A stretch of 64,000 nt of DNA from CAYNZV01 sp965217095 (GTDB lineage Bacteria; Latescibacterota; UBA2968; UBA8231). Position numbers and translations under genes: made by a program. Shown here in pieces: positions 23,005 through 31,597 of the stretch. Within the stretch, counting starts at the first letter, position 1. Each line of letters starts with the position of its first letter. Location of the stretch: the NCBI GenBank assembly GCA_965217095.1, contig OZ244235.1, positions 1,240,001 through 1,304,000 on the forward strand, read 5' to 3'. The notes beneath the pieces are model-generated. The model saw nothing but the letters and a program-made list of their open reading frames with translations, searched no databases and had not been told where the DNA came from.

Positions 23005-24999
23005 TCAGTTGGCGGCTTCCTCCTTCTTCTTGTCCCCCAACGACCCGATCCAGAAGATGAAGCAGATCAAAGCGCCGAAGGTGATGACGATCGCGGCGAT
23101 GATGTTGGAGGCATCACCGACTGTCGGGGTGAAAGCGTCTGGTGAGGTGTCCCTCATGACGCCGTATATGTGCCAGTCCTCCCGGATGCCCGACCGCACG
23201 TACCCCATGAGTCCCATCATGGCGGTAAAGGTGACCGCCAGCATTATCAGGATGTACTGCGACTGGTCCGTCATCTTACCCCACTGGACCTCGCCGGTGG
23301 ATGAGGCCCGTCGGTAGAGAATAACATCGATGACGGTGACCAAGAACAGCACCGCCAGAACGACCAACACCTGTCCGGGGGTCAGGACGTTCACCCGCTC
23401 AAGGCTGGGCACATAGTACCCCATTACGCCAAGAACAACGACGGTGGTAGCTGCGACGGCGAAGATGGTGCCCACCACGACGTTGACGGGCTTGGACCAG
23501 CGTATGGTCGGGGTCTTGCCGGATCTGCGGTAAAAGAGAAAGGTCAGGAAGGTGGTGAGGATGATCAGGTTCACGGCCGTGTTCTTGGCCGACATGACTC
23601 CGAATACCCCCACGAGCGGATGGTGTTCGCCACCGATGGCCGCCTTCTCTACCTGGCTCAGGATCAGCGTCCTGGGAGTTGCCCATACGGCGATGCAGGC
23701 GATGAGGACAGCGAATACCAGCGGCCGGTACCGGGCGTACCGCTCCGCGCCTTTGATGCGGCCCATCCCCGACCACAGGTAGAAGTTCACGCCCAGAAAG
23801 AGCACGCCGATCATGGCCGCCTGGATGATGAAGAGCCAGGAGAACAGGCTGCCCATCATGTTGATGCCCATAGTTTGGTTGAACTCGTAGATCTCCTTGG
23901 CGAGCCAATACCCGGCGAAGGGCAGGGGGATGAGGGCGCTCACGGCGATGAAGTTTCCAGTGTAGCCCATCCAGTCGTAGTGGGCCTTGTCGGATGCGCT
24001 CGTGGCTGTGAGGAATCGGACTGCCGCGTAGGCCCCTACGACTGCTCCCCCGAAGGCGATGTTGGCGATGAAGCGGTGGATATTGATCGGCATCCAGGTG
24101 AAGTTGTATACCGCATCCCCCAGGCTGATCAGAGCTCCGTTCTCATCTATCCCGCCAGGACTCGTCATGAAGGTGAGCCAGGCATTGGCCACGCACATGA
24201 TCGCCGTGCCGAATACGTTGAGCAGCACGCCGATAGTCAGGTGCAGCCACTTCCGATTCATCAACCGGTCCCACGAGTACCAGTAGAGATAGAGACTGAA
24301 GGTCTCGCCGAAGAAGAGGGCCACGTAGAGTACGTAGGTAGGAGTGAAGATATTGCTCATGTAGCCGAAGAAACGGGGATAGTACCCGATCATCAGGAAC
24401 AGGAGCACGGCACCGAACATGGCGGTGGTGGAGAAAGCCACGAGACACAGCTTGATGAACTCGCGGGCCATGCGGTCGTAGCGCGGATCGCCGGTGCGCA
24501 TGCCGACAAACTCGATGATCACGGCAAAGAGTGGGACACCGAGAATGAAGGCGGCGAACATGAGGTGGAGCTGCCCTACGACCCAGACCGCCACCCGGCT
24601 GCCTACGATGGGGAACTCCCGGTATTCTGGGATGTCGGCGAGGGCGCCTTGAGACCAGGCGGCTGTACTCGTAAAGAGAAGTGTCAGACCGAAGGCGATG
24701 GCCGTCAGTGTCGGCGGCGAGCTGAGGCCCTCTGGCAGGCGTTTGCCTTTCGTACGGTAGGGAGCTGTCTGGTGGATCAAAGCTGTTCGGATCTTCCTGC
24801 TTTTCTTGTGGCCTCGCCTGATTGGCCAAACTGCTGAAGAAGGGGCGCCATGGTACCCGGAAATACGGCATCGTCTGCGGATGCCGACGAATAGCACCAG
24901 CGCTGACGCAGGTATGCTATAGAAAGTGGTTACCAATAGCAAGTAGCTACAAAAATTTATCTGGGAGTCTTTCAGCGTTGAGCACATCCATCTTGCCAC
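23005..24999 (-). CDS. Cytochrome bd-like oxidase subunit I (CydA-like), long form
   Basis: An integral membrane protein related to CydA of cytochrome bd oxidases. Conserved heme-binding elements are visible: the first helix VGQLHLMFAAFILGVPLF with His (heme b595/d type ligand), FFGETFSLYLYWYSWDRL with the conserved Glu, and NIHRFIANIAFGG with the second His. There are about 14 hydrophobic segments rather than the nine of standard CydA, and no CydB gene is adjacent; instead three cytochrome c genes follow. This recalls the long CydA-like proteins of Nitrospirota. The true start is unclear: the first 90 residues before LTAIAFGLTLLFTSTAAWSQ look non-coding and no ATG with a good ribosome site exists there, so a TTG or CTG start near 24730-24785 is likely. 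Confidence 0.8.
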   Translation of the reverse strand: MARWMCSTLKDSQINFCSYLLLVTTFYSIPASALVLFVGIRRRCRISGYHGAPSSAVWPIRRGHKKSRKIRTALIHQTAPYRTKGKRLPEGLSSPPTLTAIAFGLTLLFTSTAAWSQGALADIPEYREFPIVGSRVAVWVVGQLHLMFAAFILGVPLFAVIIEFVGMRTGDPRYDRMAREFIKLCLVAFSTTAMFGAVLLFLMIGYYPRFFGYMSNIFTPTYVLYVALFFGETFSLYLYWYSWDRLMNRKWLHLTIGVLLNVFGTAIMCVANAWLTFMTSPGGIDENGALISLGDAVYNFTWMPINIHRFIANIAFGGAVVGAYAAVRFLTATSASDKAHYDWMGYTGNFIAVSALIPLPFAGYWLAKEIYEFNQTMGINMMGSLFSWLFIIQAAMIGVLFLGVNFYLWSGMGRIKGAERYARYRPLVFAVLIACIAVWATPRTLILSQVEKAAIGGEHHPLVGVFGVMSAKNTAVNLIILTTFLTFLFYRRSGKTPTIRWSKPVNVVVGTIFAVAATTVVVLGVMGYYVPSLERVNVLTPGQVLVVLAVLFLVTVIDVILYRRASSTGEVQWGKMTDQSQYILIMLAVTFTAMMGLMGYVRSGIREDWHIYGVMRDTSPDAFTPTVGDASNIIAAIVITFGALICFIFWIGSLGDKKKEEAAN

Positions 25000-25152
25000 T
25001 GAGATGATTCAGAGCGGACAAGTGTGTCCGACGGGCACGTTGCGGAGGTCGTCGCTCGGCGTGCGCGCCCGGTCTCCAACACTGACGGTGCCAACGCGGC
25101 GCCTCAGGTCACCGCTAAGCGGCGAAACGGTCGCCGGCTCGACCAGAATCCG

Positions 25153-25185
25153 CTTGACCGCTACCGATGATACCGTTTATCCTTC
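25153..25185. repeat. Imperfect 33-bp repeat, copy 1
   Basis: The sequence CTTGACCG.T.CCGAT.AT.CCGTTTATCCTT recurs at 27483-27515 in the same orientation with 28 of 32 compared bases identical. The two copies bracket the decayed gene region. Similarity does not extend on either side. Its origin is unknown; the preceding bases 25000-25150 hold no recognisable gene. Confidence 0.55.
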
Positions 25186-25193
25186 CTAACCGC

Positions 25194-25325
25194 ATGGAAA
25201 AAAAGCTGCTGCCAGTCGTCGACCAAGATCGAGGCAGCTTGGTTCGCATTGATGGCACCGCCGATCCGGACCAGGTTTTTGAAAACATCCTGGAGCACCT
25301 GGAGCCGATCAAGCGCCAGATTTAA
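25194..25325 (+). pseudogene. Adenylate-kinase-like C-terminal fragment
   Basis: A 43-codon open frame (MEKKLLPVVDQ, then GSLVRIDGTADPDQVFENIL) that resembles only the last 40 residues of adenylate kinases, where the family has Y...G.L..VDG...P.EVF..I. The P-loop, AMP-binding and lid regions are all absent. A fragment of a former gene is more likely than a functional peptide. Confidence 0.5.
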
Positions 25326-25328
25326 CGG

Positions 25329-25844
25329 TTGGGTGGCGCCTTACGTGACGTGCTTACCTTCAAAACCTTCATTCTTTGGCTACATTTAACAGCCGCAATA
25401 ATCTGGCTTGGCGGCATGTTTTTCATGACGTTTGTACTGCTGCCAATGTGGCAACGCTCCGCGTCCTCCCCGGGAGAGTTCTCTGGGTTAATCGAAAGGA
25501 TCGTGAAACGTTTTCAGACCATCAGTTGGGAGGCGGTCGGAATCATATTTCTTACGGGAATTTTCAATCTAACCAATGCCGGGCTTGTACGTGGATTTGA
25601 TTTTAGCGCGGCCTATTTGCATATAGTGGCAACAAAACTGCTTCTCCTGGTCGTGATTGTTGCCAACCAGTCATTTCAAAGCTACAGCATTTTCCCAAAA
25701 CTAGCTTCGGCGCCATCATCGGACTACAAATTGCCGGCGAATTCTTTCGACAGACTTCGCAAGAAAACAATGATCCTGTCGATTCTCAATCTAGTATTGG
25801 CCGGCTCAGCGATTTATTTAGGGTTGGGGCTAAAGTATCAATAA
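25329..25844 (+). CDS. CopD-like membrane protein
   Basis: About 165-171 residues with four transmembrane helices: FILWLHLTAAIIWLGGMFFM (about 12-31), a segment near 65-85 (ISWEAVGIIFLTGIFNLTNAG), one near 100-115 and a last one near 150-168. The HLTAAIIWLGG helix with His is typical of the CopD superfamily, which includes copper-resistance and putative heme or copper transport proteins. The start is ambiguous: TTG 25329 or GTG 25350; neither has a strong ribosome site. It stands alone between an adenylate kinase remnant and two minus-strand unknown genes. Confidence 0.65.
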   Translation: MGGALRDVLTFKTFILWLHLTAAIIWLGGMFFMTFVLLPMWQRSASSPGEFSGLIERIVKRFQTISWEAVGIIFLTGIFNLTNAGLVRGFDFSAAYLHIVATKLLLLVVIVANQSFQSYSIFPKLASAPSSDYKLPANSFDRLRKKTMILSILNLVLAGSAIYLGLGLKYQ

Positions 25845-25867
25845 CGAGAAGCGGAGGCTTGCTGAGG

Positions 25868-26377
25868 CTAAGGTTGGAGTCGCTTCCAGTCCTTCCGAGT
25901 GAATATGACTCGCAAATCCGAATTGAGTGACTTGCCCAAGAGTTCCCTAAACATCTCGTATATTCCACACCCCAGGGCATCCGCATCTAGCGAGAATAGG
26001 TTTAAGAGATTCCTGGCGTCTTTTACCATATTGCTCCACGTGTCGTTTTGCGGCCAATCGCCCGTTTCCCTTGCAGAGGCCGGCACCATTTCGAGTCTAA
26101 GTTCGAAGAAATGATGGAAGCGTTCCAAGGCTTTGAATTCGTCTTGGGTGAAACCCTCTGCAAATTTTGCAACAGCCTTCTCAGAATAGTCGCCCTTCAG
26201 ACCGCCATCAAGATACCGTATACCCGGCAAATAAATTTCGTCAAACCAGATGCGCGCCAATTCGAAGGCCAACTTTCCGGGAGCGATGAACTTGTGGCAC
26301 ACCTTCAAACTCTCCTCCGAGGTGAGAAACAGAAGGAAAACGATCACGTGTTCCCTCGTCTTTTCTATCTCCGCCAT
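25868..26377 (-). CDS. Hypothetical protein, 169 residues
   Basis: I do not recognise this protein. It is soluble, mainly helical in appearance, with the segment FTQDEFKALERFHHFFELRL near the centre and a Trp-rich patch. Amino-acid composition and length look like a real gene, and the frame ends only 24 bases from the opposing CopD-like gene. No signal peptide, membrane helix or metal motif is seen. It is probably in the same direction as, and possibly co-transcribed with, the next minus-strand gene at 26447-26809. Confidence 0.55.
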   Translation of the reverse strand: MAEIEKTREHVIVFLLFLTSEESLKVCHKFIAPGKLAFELARIWFDEIYLPGIRYLDGGLKGDYSEKAVAKFAEGFTQDEFKALERFHHFFELRLEMVPASARETGDWPQNDTWSNMVKDARNLLNLFSLDADALGCGIYEMFRELLGKSLNSDLRVIFTRKDWKRLQP

Positions 26378-26446
26378 CTAATGTAGTCGCCTAAATCCTA
26401 GTATTTGCTCCGAAACTTCATTGCCTATGAATGAATCAGGAGAGCA

Positions 26447-26809
26447 TCAAAATTCGATTCCCGGCATATCTTCCCATTTGGGTTCGCCCTCCGGCTTGAA
26501 ATTTCGCGTGCAAACGAAATTCAATTCGTGATGATGAAAATTTAGCTTGAATTTGCCGCCGCCGAAATTTTCCAATAGGTAATTCATGGGATCGTTAACC
26601 AGCGGCGTCATGTCTTTGCCATTGTAGCGCGCAAGTCCTTTGAATCGGACTGAGTTTTGCCAGGGTTCCTGAACCAATACCGTTACCGATGATTCACGCA
26701 ATGTTTGGAAAAAAGCATTTTGCAGGTCGTCCTGAGATGGATTGTAATTTCCCAAACGTTCCAGCTCCTTGGTAACGTATTCTTCGTATATTTCCCAAAC
26801 CCATTCCAT
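26447..26809 (-). CDS. Hypothetical protein, 120 residues
   Basis: Not recognised. A small soluble protein starting MEWVWEIYEEYV, with GNYNPSQDDLQNAFF (residues 21-35) and a C-terminal beta-like half containing FHHHELNFVC. Its composition is lower in GC than the respiratory genes around it, like its neighbour at 25868-26377. Together they may be recent arrivals in a decaying region. No function proposed. Confidence 0.5.
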   Translation of the reverse strand: MEWVWEIYEEYVTKELERLGNYNPSQDDLQNAFFQTLRESSVTVLVQEPWQNSVRFKGLARYNGKDMTPLVNDPMNYLLENFGGGKFKLNFHHHELNFVCTRNFKPEGEPKWEDMPGIEF

Positions 26810-26864
26810 ACATATCTGCGCTGTAAGAATCGTTAATCTGAGTTATAGCGAGAACAAGGAGGAC

Positions 26865-27146
26865 CTATCCCTCCGCTAACACTTTCCGCACCAGCCCCTC
26901 CAACACTTCCGGCGAATCCTGCAGCTGAGACAGATACCTCAACTGACCGTCCTGATCGATCAGATAGATCAGCGTGGTATGATCGACCAGGTAGCCGGCC
27001 GCCGGCTGCTCCGCGGACTTCCTGTAGTAAACACCGAACAGCGCTTTCCCACGCAGGATTGCTTCGGCTCGGGTCTCTTCTTGGCCCCTCTCCGCCAAGC
27101 TGCCGACCGCCAGAAGGAACAACAGACTTAACGTGGCTGCCAGCAC
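26865..27146 (-). pseudogene. SCO1/SenC gene remnant with internal deletion
   Basis: The frame encodes a signal-peptide-like N-terminus (LAATLSLLFLLAVGSLAE) joined directly to the last third of an SCO protein: ALFGVYYRKS, then GYLVDHTTLIYLIDQDGQL with the His that binds copper, then SPEVLEGLVRKVL. The thioredoxin core with the CxxxC copper site is missing. At 93 residues it is under half the family length (about 200). Its neighbours also look decayed, which supports a deletion event. Confidence 0.65.
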
Positions 27147-27150
27147 CGGA

Positions 27151-27405
27151 CTATGCCAGCCTCGTCAGCATCGGGCCGGGTGGCCTTCCACCGAGAAGGT
27201 GGAGGTGAATGCGGCGGATCCCCTGTCCGCCATGCGCCTTGCAGTTGATCATCAGTCGGTATCCGGTTTCCGCGAGCTCTCGTTCTCTCGCGATCTTCGC
27301 CGCGACACTCATCATACGTCTCCAGGCGACCTCATCCCCTTTGCGAGTGATCTTGCTGAAGACAGTCTCTTCGGCCATAGTAGTAACATATAGATGTGGG
27401 ACCAC
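27151..27405 (-). pseudogene. HIT-family protein gene remnant
   Basis: An 84-residue frame with the N-terminus of histidine-triad nucleotide-binding proteins (AEETVFSKITRK), then VAAKIARERELAETGYRLMI-NCKAHGGQG and IHLHLLGGRPPGPM. The family is normally about 115 residues. About 35 residues of the nucleotide-binding core are missing after SKITRK, and one His of the HxHxH triad is lost (RRIHLHLLGG). It is most likely inactive. It lies 4 bases before the SCO remnant on the same strand. Confidence 0.6.
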
Positions 27406-27763
27406 GCCAGCTCTCTATACATCGGGAATTTGTGTTGAGGATGGTCAGAAGCAGCATCTCCGACATGGGGTGTCGGCCTCCACTTGACCGATGCCGATAA
27501 TGCCGTTTATCCTTATGCTTCCCCGGCGGCACTGCTGGGGATGCCAGTGGCATGGGTAGGGAATTCTTCAGACCTCAGTCGTGTGATTTTACTGCTACTA
27601 CCTTCAAGTTCCGGACGAGTGAAAGTAGCGTGCTGCCCATGCACGAGGACATCAAGAGAGCATTAAAAGTGCCTCGAATTCCATTTGGAACCTGGTCCCC
27701 AATCTGCAAACCGACATCAATTCATCGACTCTGGTTCTTCTCTGATTTGATCATATTATCCAG
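27406..27763. other. Gene-free stretch upstream of the PCP_red cluster
   Basis: About 360 bases without a recognisable gene. It contains the second copy of the imperfect 33-bp repeat (27483-27515, see 25153-25185). The short frame MTDADNAVYPYASPAALLGM and others show no family resemblance. The promoter of the downstream radical SAM gene should lie here, but no clear -35/-10 pair was found. Confidence 0.45.
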
Positions 27764-28975
27764 ATGACTTCCCATAACGAGTACCACCCGTCCCTCATCT
27801 CTTGGAACCTCACGAAAATGTGCAACCTGCGGTGTCCGCACTGTTATCTAGACGCCGGCAAGAAGGCCGAGGATGAGCTCACCACCGATGAATGCTTTGC
27901 ACTTATAGACGAGATGAAGGCATTGGGAACGGAAATGCTGATTCTTACCGGTGGGGAGCCGCTATTGCGAAAGGATATCTATGACATCGCACGGTATGCT
28001 TCCGAGCGGGGCATTTGGGTTGTTATGGGCACAAACGGCGTTTTGATTACTGACAAAGTTGTGCTGAAAATGGTGGAGTGTGGGGTAAAAGGCGTGGGCA
28101 TCAGCATCGATTCGATGGATCCCGAGAAGCACGATGGATTTCGCGGAGGTCCGAAATCCTGGGAATATTCTGTTCGAGCCTTGGAGATTTCTCGAGCCTA
28201 CGGTTTGGAAGTTCTGGTTCAAACGACGATCATGGAAACGAATTACGACGAGATTCCCCAGCTGATGGACTTTGCAAGGGAGATGGGAGCCTGGTCATTT
28301 AACCTCTATTTTCTGGTGCAGACGGGCCGCGGCCAGGAAATGAACGATCTTTCTCCACAGCGGACCGAGGCGATGCTCACGAACCTGGTTGAGGTACAGA
28401 ACAAATATCGACCCATGCTGGTGCGCTCTAAATGTGCACCACACTTTAAACGCATTGCCTTTGAAAGAGCACTGGCGGGGCTAGAGAGCGGGGGGTGCAT
28501 GGCAGGCACTCAGTATGGCCGGATTACACCTGAAGGAAATGTGACGCCATGCCCGTACATGACGGTTGTGGCTGGCAACATTAGAGAAAACGGCTTCACA
28601 GAGATCTGGCAGACCGCTCCAGTTCTTCGGGAATTGAGGGATTTAAAGCAGCTGAAGGGCCGCTGTGGAGACTGTGAGTTTAAGGAGCTGTGCGGCGGCT
28701 GTCGCTGTCGGGCATATGCTGCTTATGGAGACTACTTGCAGGAGGATCCGGCCTGTACATACCAACCGTCTGGCCAGCTTTTGCAATCCGGAAAAATCAC
28801 CTGGAGTTCAGAGGCCGAGTCCCGTCTGGAGCGCATCCCTATAGCCTTTATCCGTGAGAAGGTTAAGAAGGGAGTGGAGACGTATTCGCAGCGTATTGGG
28901 GCTCGTGTCATCACCTCAGAATTGATGAAGAAGGCTACCGCCGGCATGGAACGGCCAGCTATCTTTAAGCAGTAG
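27764..28975 (+). CDS. Radical SAM/SPASM protein with C-terminal PCP_red domain (NirJ/AhbD-like)
   Basis: A 403-residue iron-sulfur enzyme. The radical SAM cluster motif CNLRCPHC (Cys 20, 24, 27) is followed by the GGEPLL SAM-binding motif near residue 63. The SPASM region carries further cysteines at about 245, 263, 301, 304, 310, 313/315 and 331 for auxiliary clusters. The pattern GGCMAGTQYGRITPEGNVTP and CPYMTVVAGNI resembles the heme-biosynthetic enzymes NirJ and AhbD, which act on tetrapyrrole side chains. Residues 345-392 (ITWSSEAESRLERIPIAFI...) form a PCP_red domain, known from the C-terminus of protochlorophyllide reductase subunit BchB/ChlB. Four more such domains follow in the next genes. 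A tetrapyrrole substrate is inferred, not shown. Confidence 0.85.
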   Translation: MTSHNEYHPSLISWNLTKMCNLRCPHCYLDAGKKAEDELTTDECFALIDEMKALGTEMLILTGGEPLLRKDIYDIARYASERGIWVVMGTNGVLITDKVVLKMVECGVKGVGISIDSMDPEKHDGFRGGPKSWEYSVRALEISRAYGLEVLVQTTIMETNYDEIPQLMDFAREMGAWSFNLYFLVQTGRGQEMNDLSPQRTEAMLTNLVEVQNKYRPMLVRSKCAPHFKRIAFERALAGLESGGCMAGTQYGRITPEGNVTPCPYMTVVAGNIRENGFTEIWQTAPVLRELRDLKQLKGRCGDCEFKELCGGCRCRAYAAYGDYLQEDPACTYQPSGQLLQSGKITWSSEAESRLERIPIAFIREKVKKGVETYSQRIGARVITSELMKKATAGMERPAIFKQ

Positions 28976-29069
28976 GGGCTACTTCAGATGCGGAGATTGG
29001 CTCTGGACGGGAATAATCCTTAAGTTTCAAATTTTCCGCTTGATATTACCCGATATTCCCCTTGACCTC

Positions 29070-29447
29070 ATGCAGCTCAGCAACGCAAAACCTCACTGGA
29101 ACGAGCTCGAATTTCTTAGCTGGAAAGAGTTCAAGCAGATGGCACCTTCTATCATCCAGCTGGAGATATCCCGTATCGGAGATTTAATCGATGCCCGGCC
29201 TACACACATCGACTTCCACAATGTGTTAGTGAGGGCCCGGTTTGAATTGAGAAAACTCCAGGAGTGTCTTCAGCAGGCAGACGGGCCGCCGCTGCAAGAT
29301 TCTTGCGTTGCACATCTTCGGACTGCGATTATAAGTCTTTCGATTCAAATTCAAATACAGGACAAGAATGCGGCGACAACATTGAAATACATTTGTGACC
29401 GATTGAACTCCGTGCTGAAGAGGATCGATCTAATATTCCAAAACTAA
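29070..29447 (+). CDS. Hypothetical protein, 125 residues
   Basis: Not recognised. A soluble, mostly helical protein with RARFELRKLQECLQQADGPP in the middle and a C-terminal DRLNSVLKRIDLIF helix. ATG 29070 is chosen; a TTG at 29040 would add ten residues. It sits between the radical SAM and stress-protein genes on the same strand, with 94 bases before and 179 bases after it, so it may belong to the cluster. No metal motif or PCP_red similarity is seen. Confidence 0.5.
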   Translation: MQLSNAKPHWNELEFLSWKEFKQMAPSIIQLEISRIGDLIDARPTHIDFHNVLVRARFELRKLQECLQQADGPPLQDSCVAHLRTAIISLSIQIQIQDKNAATTLKYICDRLNSVLKRIDLIFQN

Positions 29448-29626
29448 CAGACGGTTCGTAGGTTTTTAGTTTTCGCCTCACTACTCGCGACTCGCTCACG
29501 CGGCATCTGCCTCGCGTTGATTTAGAGAATCAAAAGCGAATTAACTTTGGCGAGAATCAGTATTCATAAGAGATGACGAGCCGGACCGACATTCTGCCCA
29601 TGCAAGACCCATCCGGAGGCCAATAA

Positions 29627-31561
29627 ATGTTCAAAAAGATCTACGTCCCTGTCGATAGCTCTGAGCACTCGATGACGAGCGCAGAGCTGGCGATCGATCT
29701 GGCGAAGAGGTTTGGTTCAGAACTGGTGGGCTGCCATGCCTATGCTGCGAAGATGCACGACATCCGATTCAGGCAGATGGAATTTACGCTGCCTGCCGAA
29801 TATCAGGTGGAACAAGAGTTGGAGAAGCAGCGAAGTATACACGACACGCTGATCACAATGGGATTAGAGCTAATTTCGGACTCGTATCTTGAGGTCATGA
29901 AGAAGAGATGTGAGACCGAGAAGCTTCGCTTCGAACAAAAAATGATGGACGGCAAAAACTTCAAGGTTCTGGTTGACGACATTAACAACAGCGATTACGA
30001 CCTGGTTATCCTCGGTGCGCTGGGCCTTGGCGCGGTGCGGGATAGCATAATCGGAAGCGTCTGTGAAAGGGTGATCAGAAGAACCAAGACCGATACACTG
30101 GTGATAAAAAATACTTCCCCCCTGGAAGAACAGCTCAGTGGAAACGGGAATGGAGAGGTCAAGCATGAACTTGGCAATGGTGGCAATATCGTCGTCTGCA
30201 TCGATGGCAGCCCTGAATCTTTTGCTGGGCTCAGAACAGCTATCTCCCTCGGGAGGGCTGTAAATAGAGAAGTAGAAGCAATCGCCGTCTATGATCCCTA
30301 TCTGCACTATACCATGTTCAACAGCATCGCAAATGTCTTAACCGAGAAAGCATCGAAAGTTTTCAAATTCAAAGAGCAAGAGCAGTTGCACGAGGATGTA
30401 ATCGACACGGGCTTGGCAAAAATATACCAGTCCCACCTGGAGGTCGCACGAAAGATCGCCAAGGAAGACGGCACCAACTTGAAGATAACCCTTCTCGATG
30501 GCAAAGCCTTTGAAAAGATTATTCAATACGTAAGACGTGAAAGACCATGGCTCTTGGTTATCGGACGGATTGGCGTGCACAGCGATGAAGACATGGATGT
30601 TGGCAGCAATAGCGAGAATCTTCTTCGGTTGGCTCCCTGCAACGTTTTTCTGTCCAGCAAGAGATTTACGCCGGCCATCGATGTTCAGGCGGAGGAATCG
30701 ATGACCTGGACCGAACAGGCAACCGCAATCTTGAATACGGCTCCGGATGGAGTGAGGGGCATAGCCCGTACGACCATACACAGGTGGGCCATGGAACGGG
30801 GGCATTCGGTCATAACAAGGAAAGTGATCGAGAACGCAATGGCGAGCGTATTGCCGGAAAAAGCGATGAGGGCCATGGGGATCATCGCCGAGGAAGTCGC
30901 CGTTGAAAAAGGAAATTTGCTGGAATCAGAGACCTATATCTGTCGCGAGTGCGGCTATGCCGCCCGCGACGTGGAGCCAGTGGTCTGCCCGGTCTGCCAT
31001 GGCCCGGCAGCAGAATTCCAGAAGATCGACAAACAAGCCATAGAAAATCTGGCACCGCTGGAAGGAGGCATCGAAGAAGAAAGCACCTTCGACAACCTGA
31101 AATTGAAATGGACCAGCGAAGCAAAGCAGGCTTTGCAGGGTGTGCCATCAGGTTACCAGAGAAGAAGGTCGAAAGCGCAAATCGAAAAGAGCGTCAGAGT
31201 GCGCAAGCTTCCGACCATCACCAGAGAGCTGGTTTTGGAGGTTGCCGGGGATATTATCGAAGAAACCAGAAACCTGGAAGAGCGCGGCCGACTGAAGAAG
31301 GGGGTGGTTTCCGGCGCGGAAAGCGTTCCGGAGCAAGATGTCATTCAGGATGGCGAATTCGGTTGGAGACCTTCCGCCGTGGCTAGACTGAATCGCGTCC
31401 CCGAAGGATTTATGCGTGACCAGACAAAGGAACGAATAGAAAATTGCGCCCAAAAAAACTCTGTGGATTTGATTACCCTGGAAATCGCAGAGGAAGGGAT
31501 TGCGGAAAGCCGGAAAATCATGGAGGAGACGATAAAAAGAGACAGCAAAGATGACCGATAA
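29627..31561 (+). CDS. Double universal-stress protein with rubredoxin-like zinc ribbon and three PCP_red domains
   Basis: A 644-residue protein with an unusual architecture. Residues 1-162 and about 186-345 are two Usp domains (MFKKIYVPVDSSEHSMTSAE; second copy GGNIVVCIDGSPESFAGLRT). Then follow PCP_red 1 (about 359-405, MTWTEQATAIL), a rubredoxin-like zinc ribbon with CRECGYAARDVEPVVCPVC (Cys 439, 442, 454, 457), PCP_red 2 (about 493-540, LKWTSEAKQAL) and PCP_red 3 (about 578-625, FGWRPSAVARL). Each PCP_red copy keeps W-x3-A-x3-L-x3-P and a later I-T. The first Usp copy has the family's G-x2-G region (GALGLGAVRDSIIGSV), so nucleotide binding is possible. The start has a good site, GGAGG seven bases before ATG. 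Cytoplasmic. Function unknown; a scaffold or carrier for a tetrapyrrole is inferred. Confidence 0.85.
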   Translation: MFKKIYVPVDSSEHSMTSAELAIDLAKRFGSELVGCHAYAAKMHDIRFRQMEFTLPAEYQVEQELEKQRSIHDTLITMGLELISDSYLEVMKKRCETEKLRFEQKMMDGKNFKVLVDDINNSDYDLVILGALGLGAVRDSIIGSVCERVIRRTKTDTLVIKNTSPLEEQLSGNGNGEVKHELGNGGNIVVCIDGSPESFAGLRTAISLGRAVNREVEAIAVYDPYLHYTMFNSIANVLTEKASKVFKFKEQEQLHEDVIDTGLAKIYQSHLEVARKIAKEDGTNLKITLLDGKAFEKIIQYVRRERPWLLVIGRIGVHSDEDMDVGSNSENLLRLAPCNVFLSSKRFTPAIDVQAEESMTWTEQATAILNTAPDGVRGIARTTIHRWAMERGHSVITRKVIENAMASVLPEKAMRAMGIIAEEVAVEKGNLLESETYICRECGYAARDVEPVVCPVCHGPAAEFQKIDKQAIENLAPLEGGIEEESTFDNLKLKWTSEAKQALQGVPSGYQRRRSKAQIEKSVRVRKLPTITRELVLEVAGDIIEETRNLEERGRLKKGVVSGAESVPEQDVIQDGEFGWRPSAVARLNRVPEGFMRDQTKERIENCAQKNSVDLITLEIAEEGIAESRKIMEETIKRDSKDDR

Positions 31562-31597
31562 TGAGGGCTCCAAGCCGTGCTCTCTGCGGTTGGAGAA

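Noticed and set aside
23620..24837. 405-codon plus-strand frame over the bd-like subunit
   Set aside because: Translation is rich in Glu, His and Arg without hydrophobic core, as expected for the complement of a membrane protein gene.
29448..29626. Possible regulatory RNA or promoter before the stress-protein gene
   Set aside because: The TTGATT and TAACTT boxes are 19 bases apart and no stable hairpin was found, so support is too weak.
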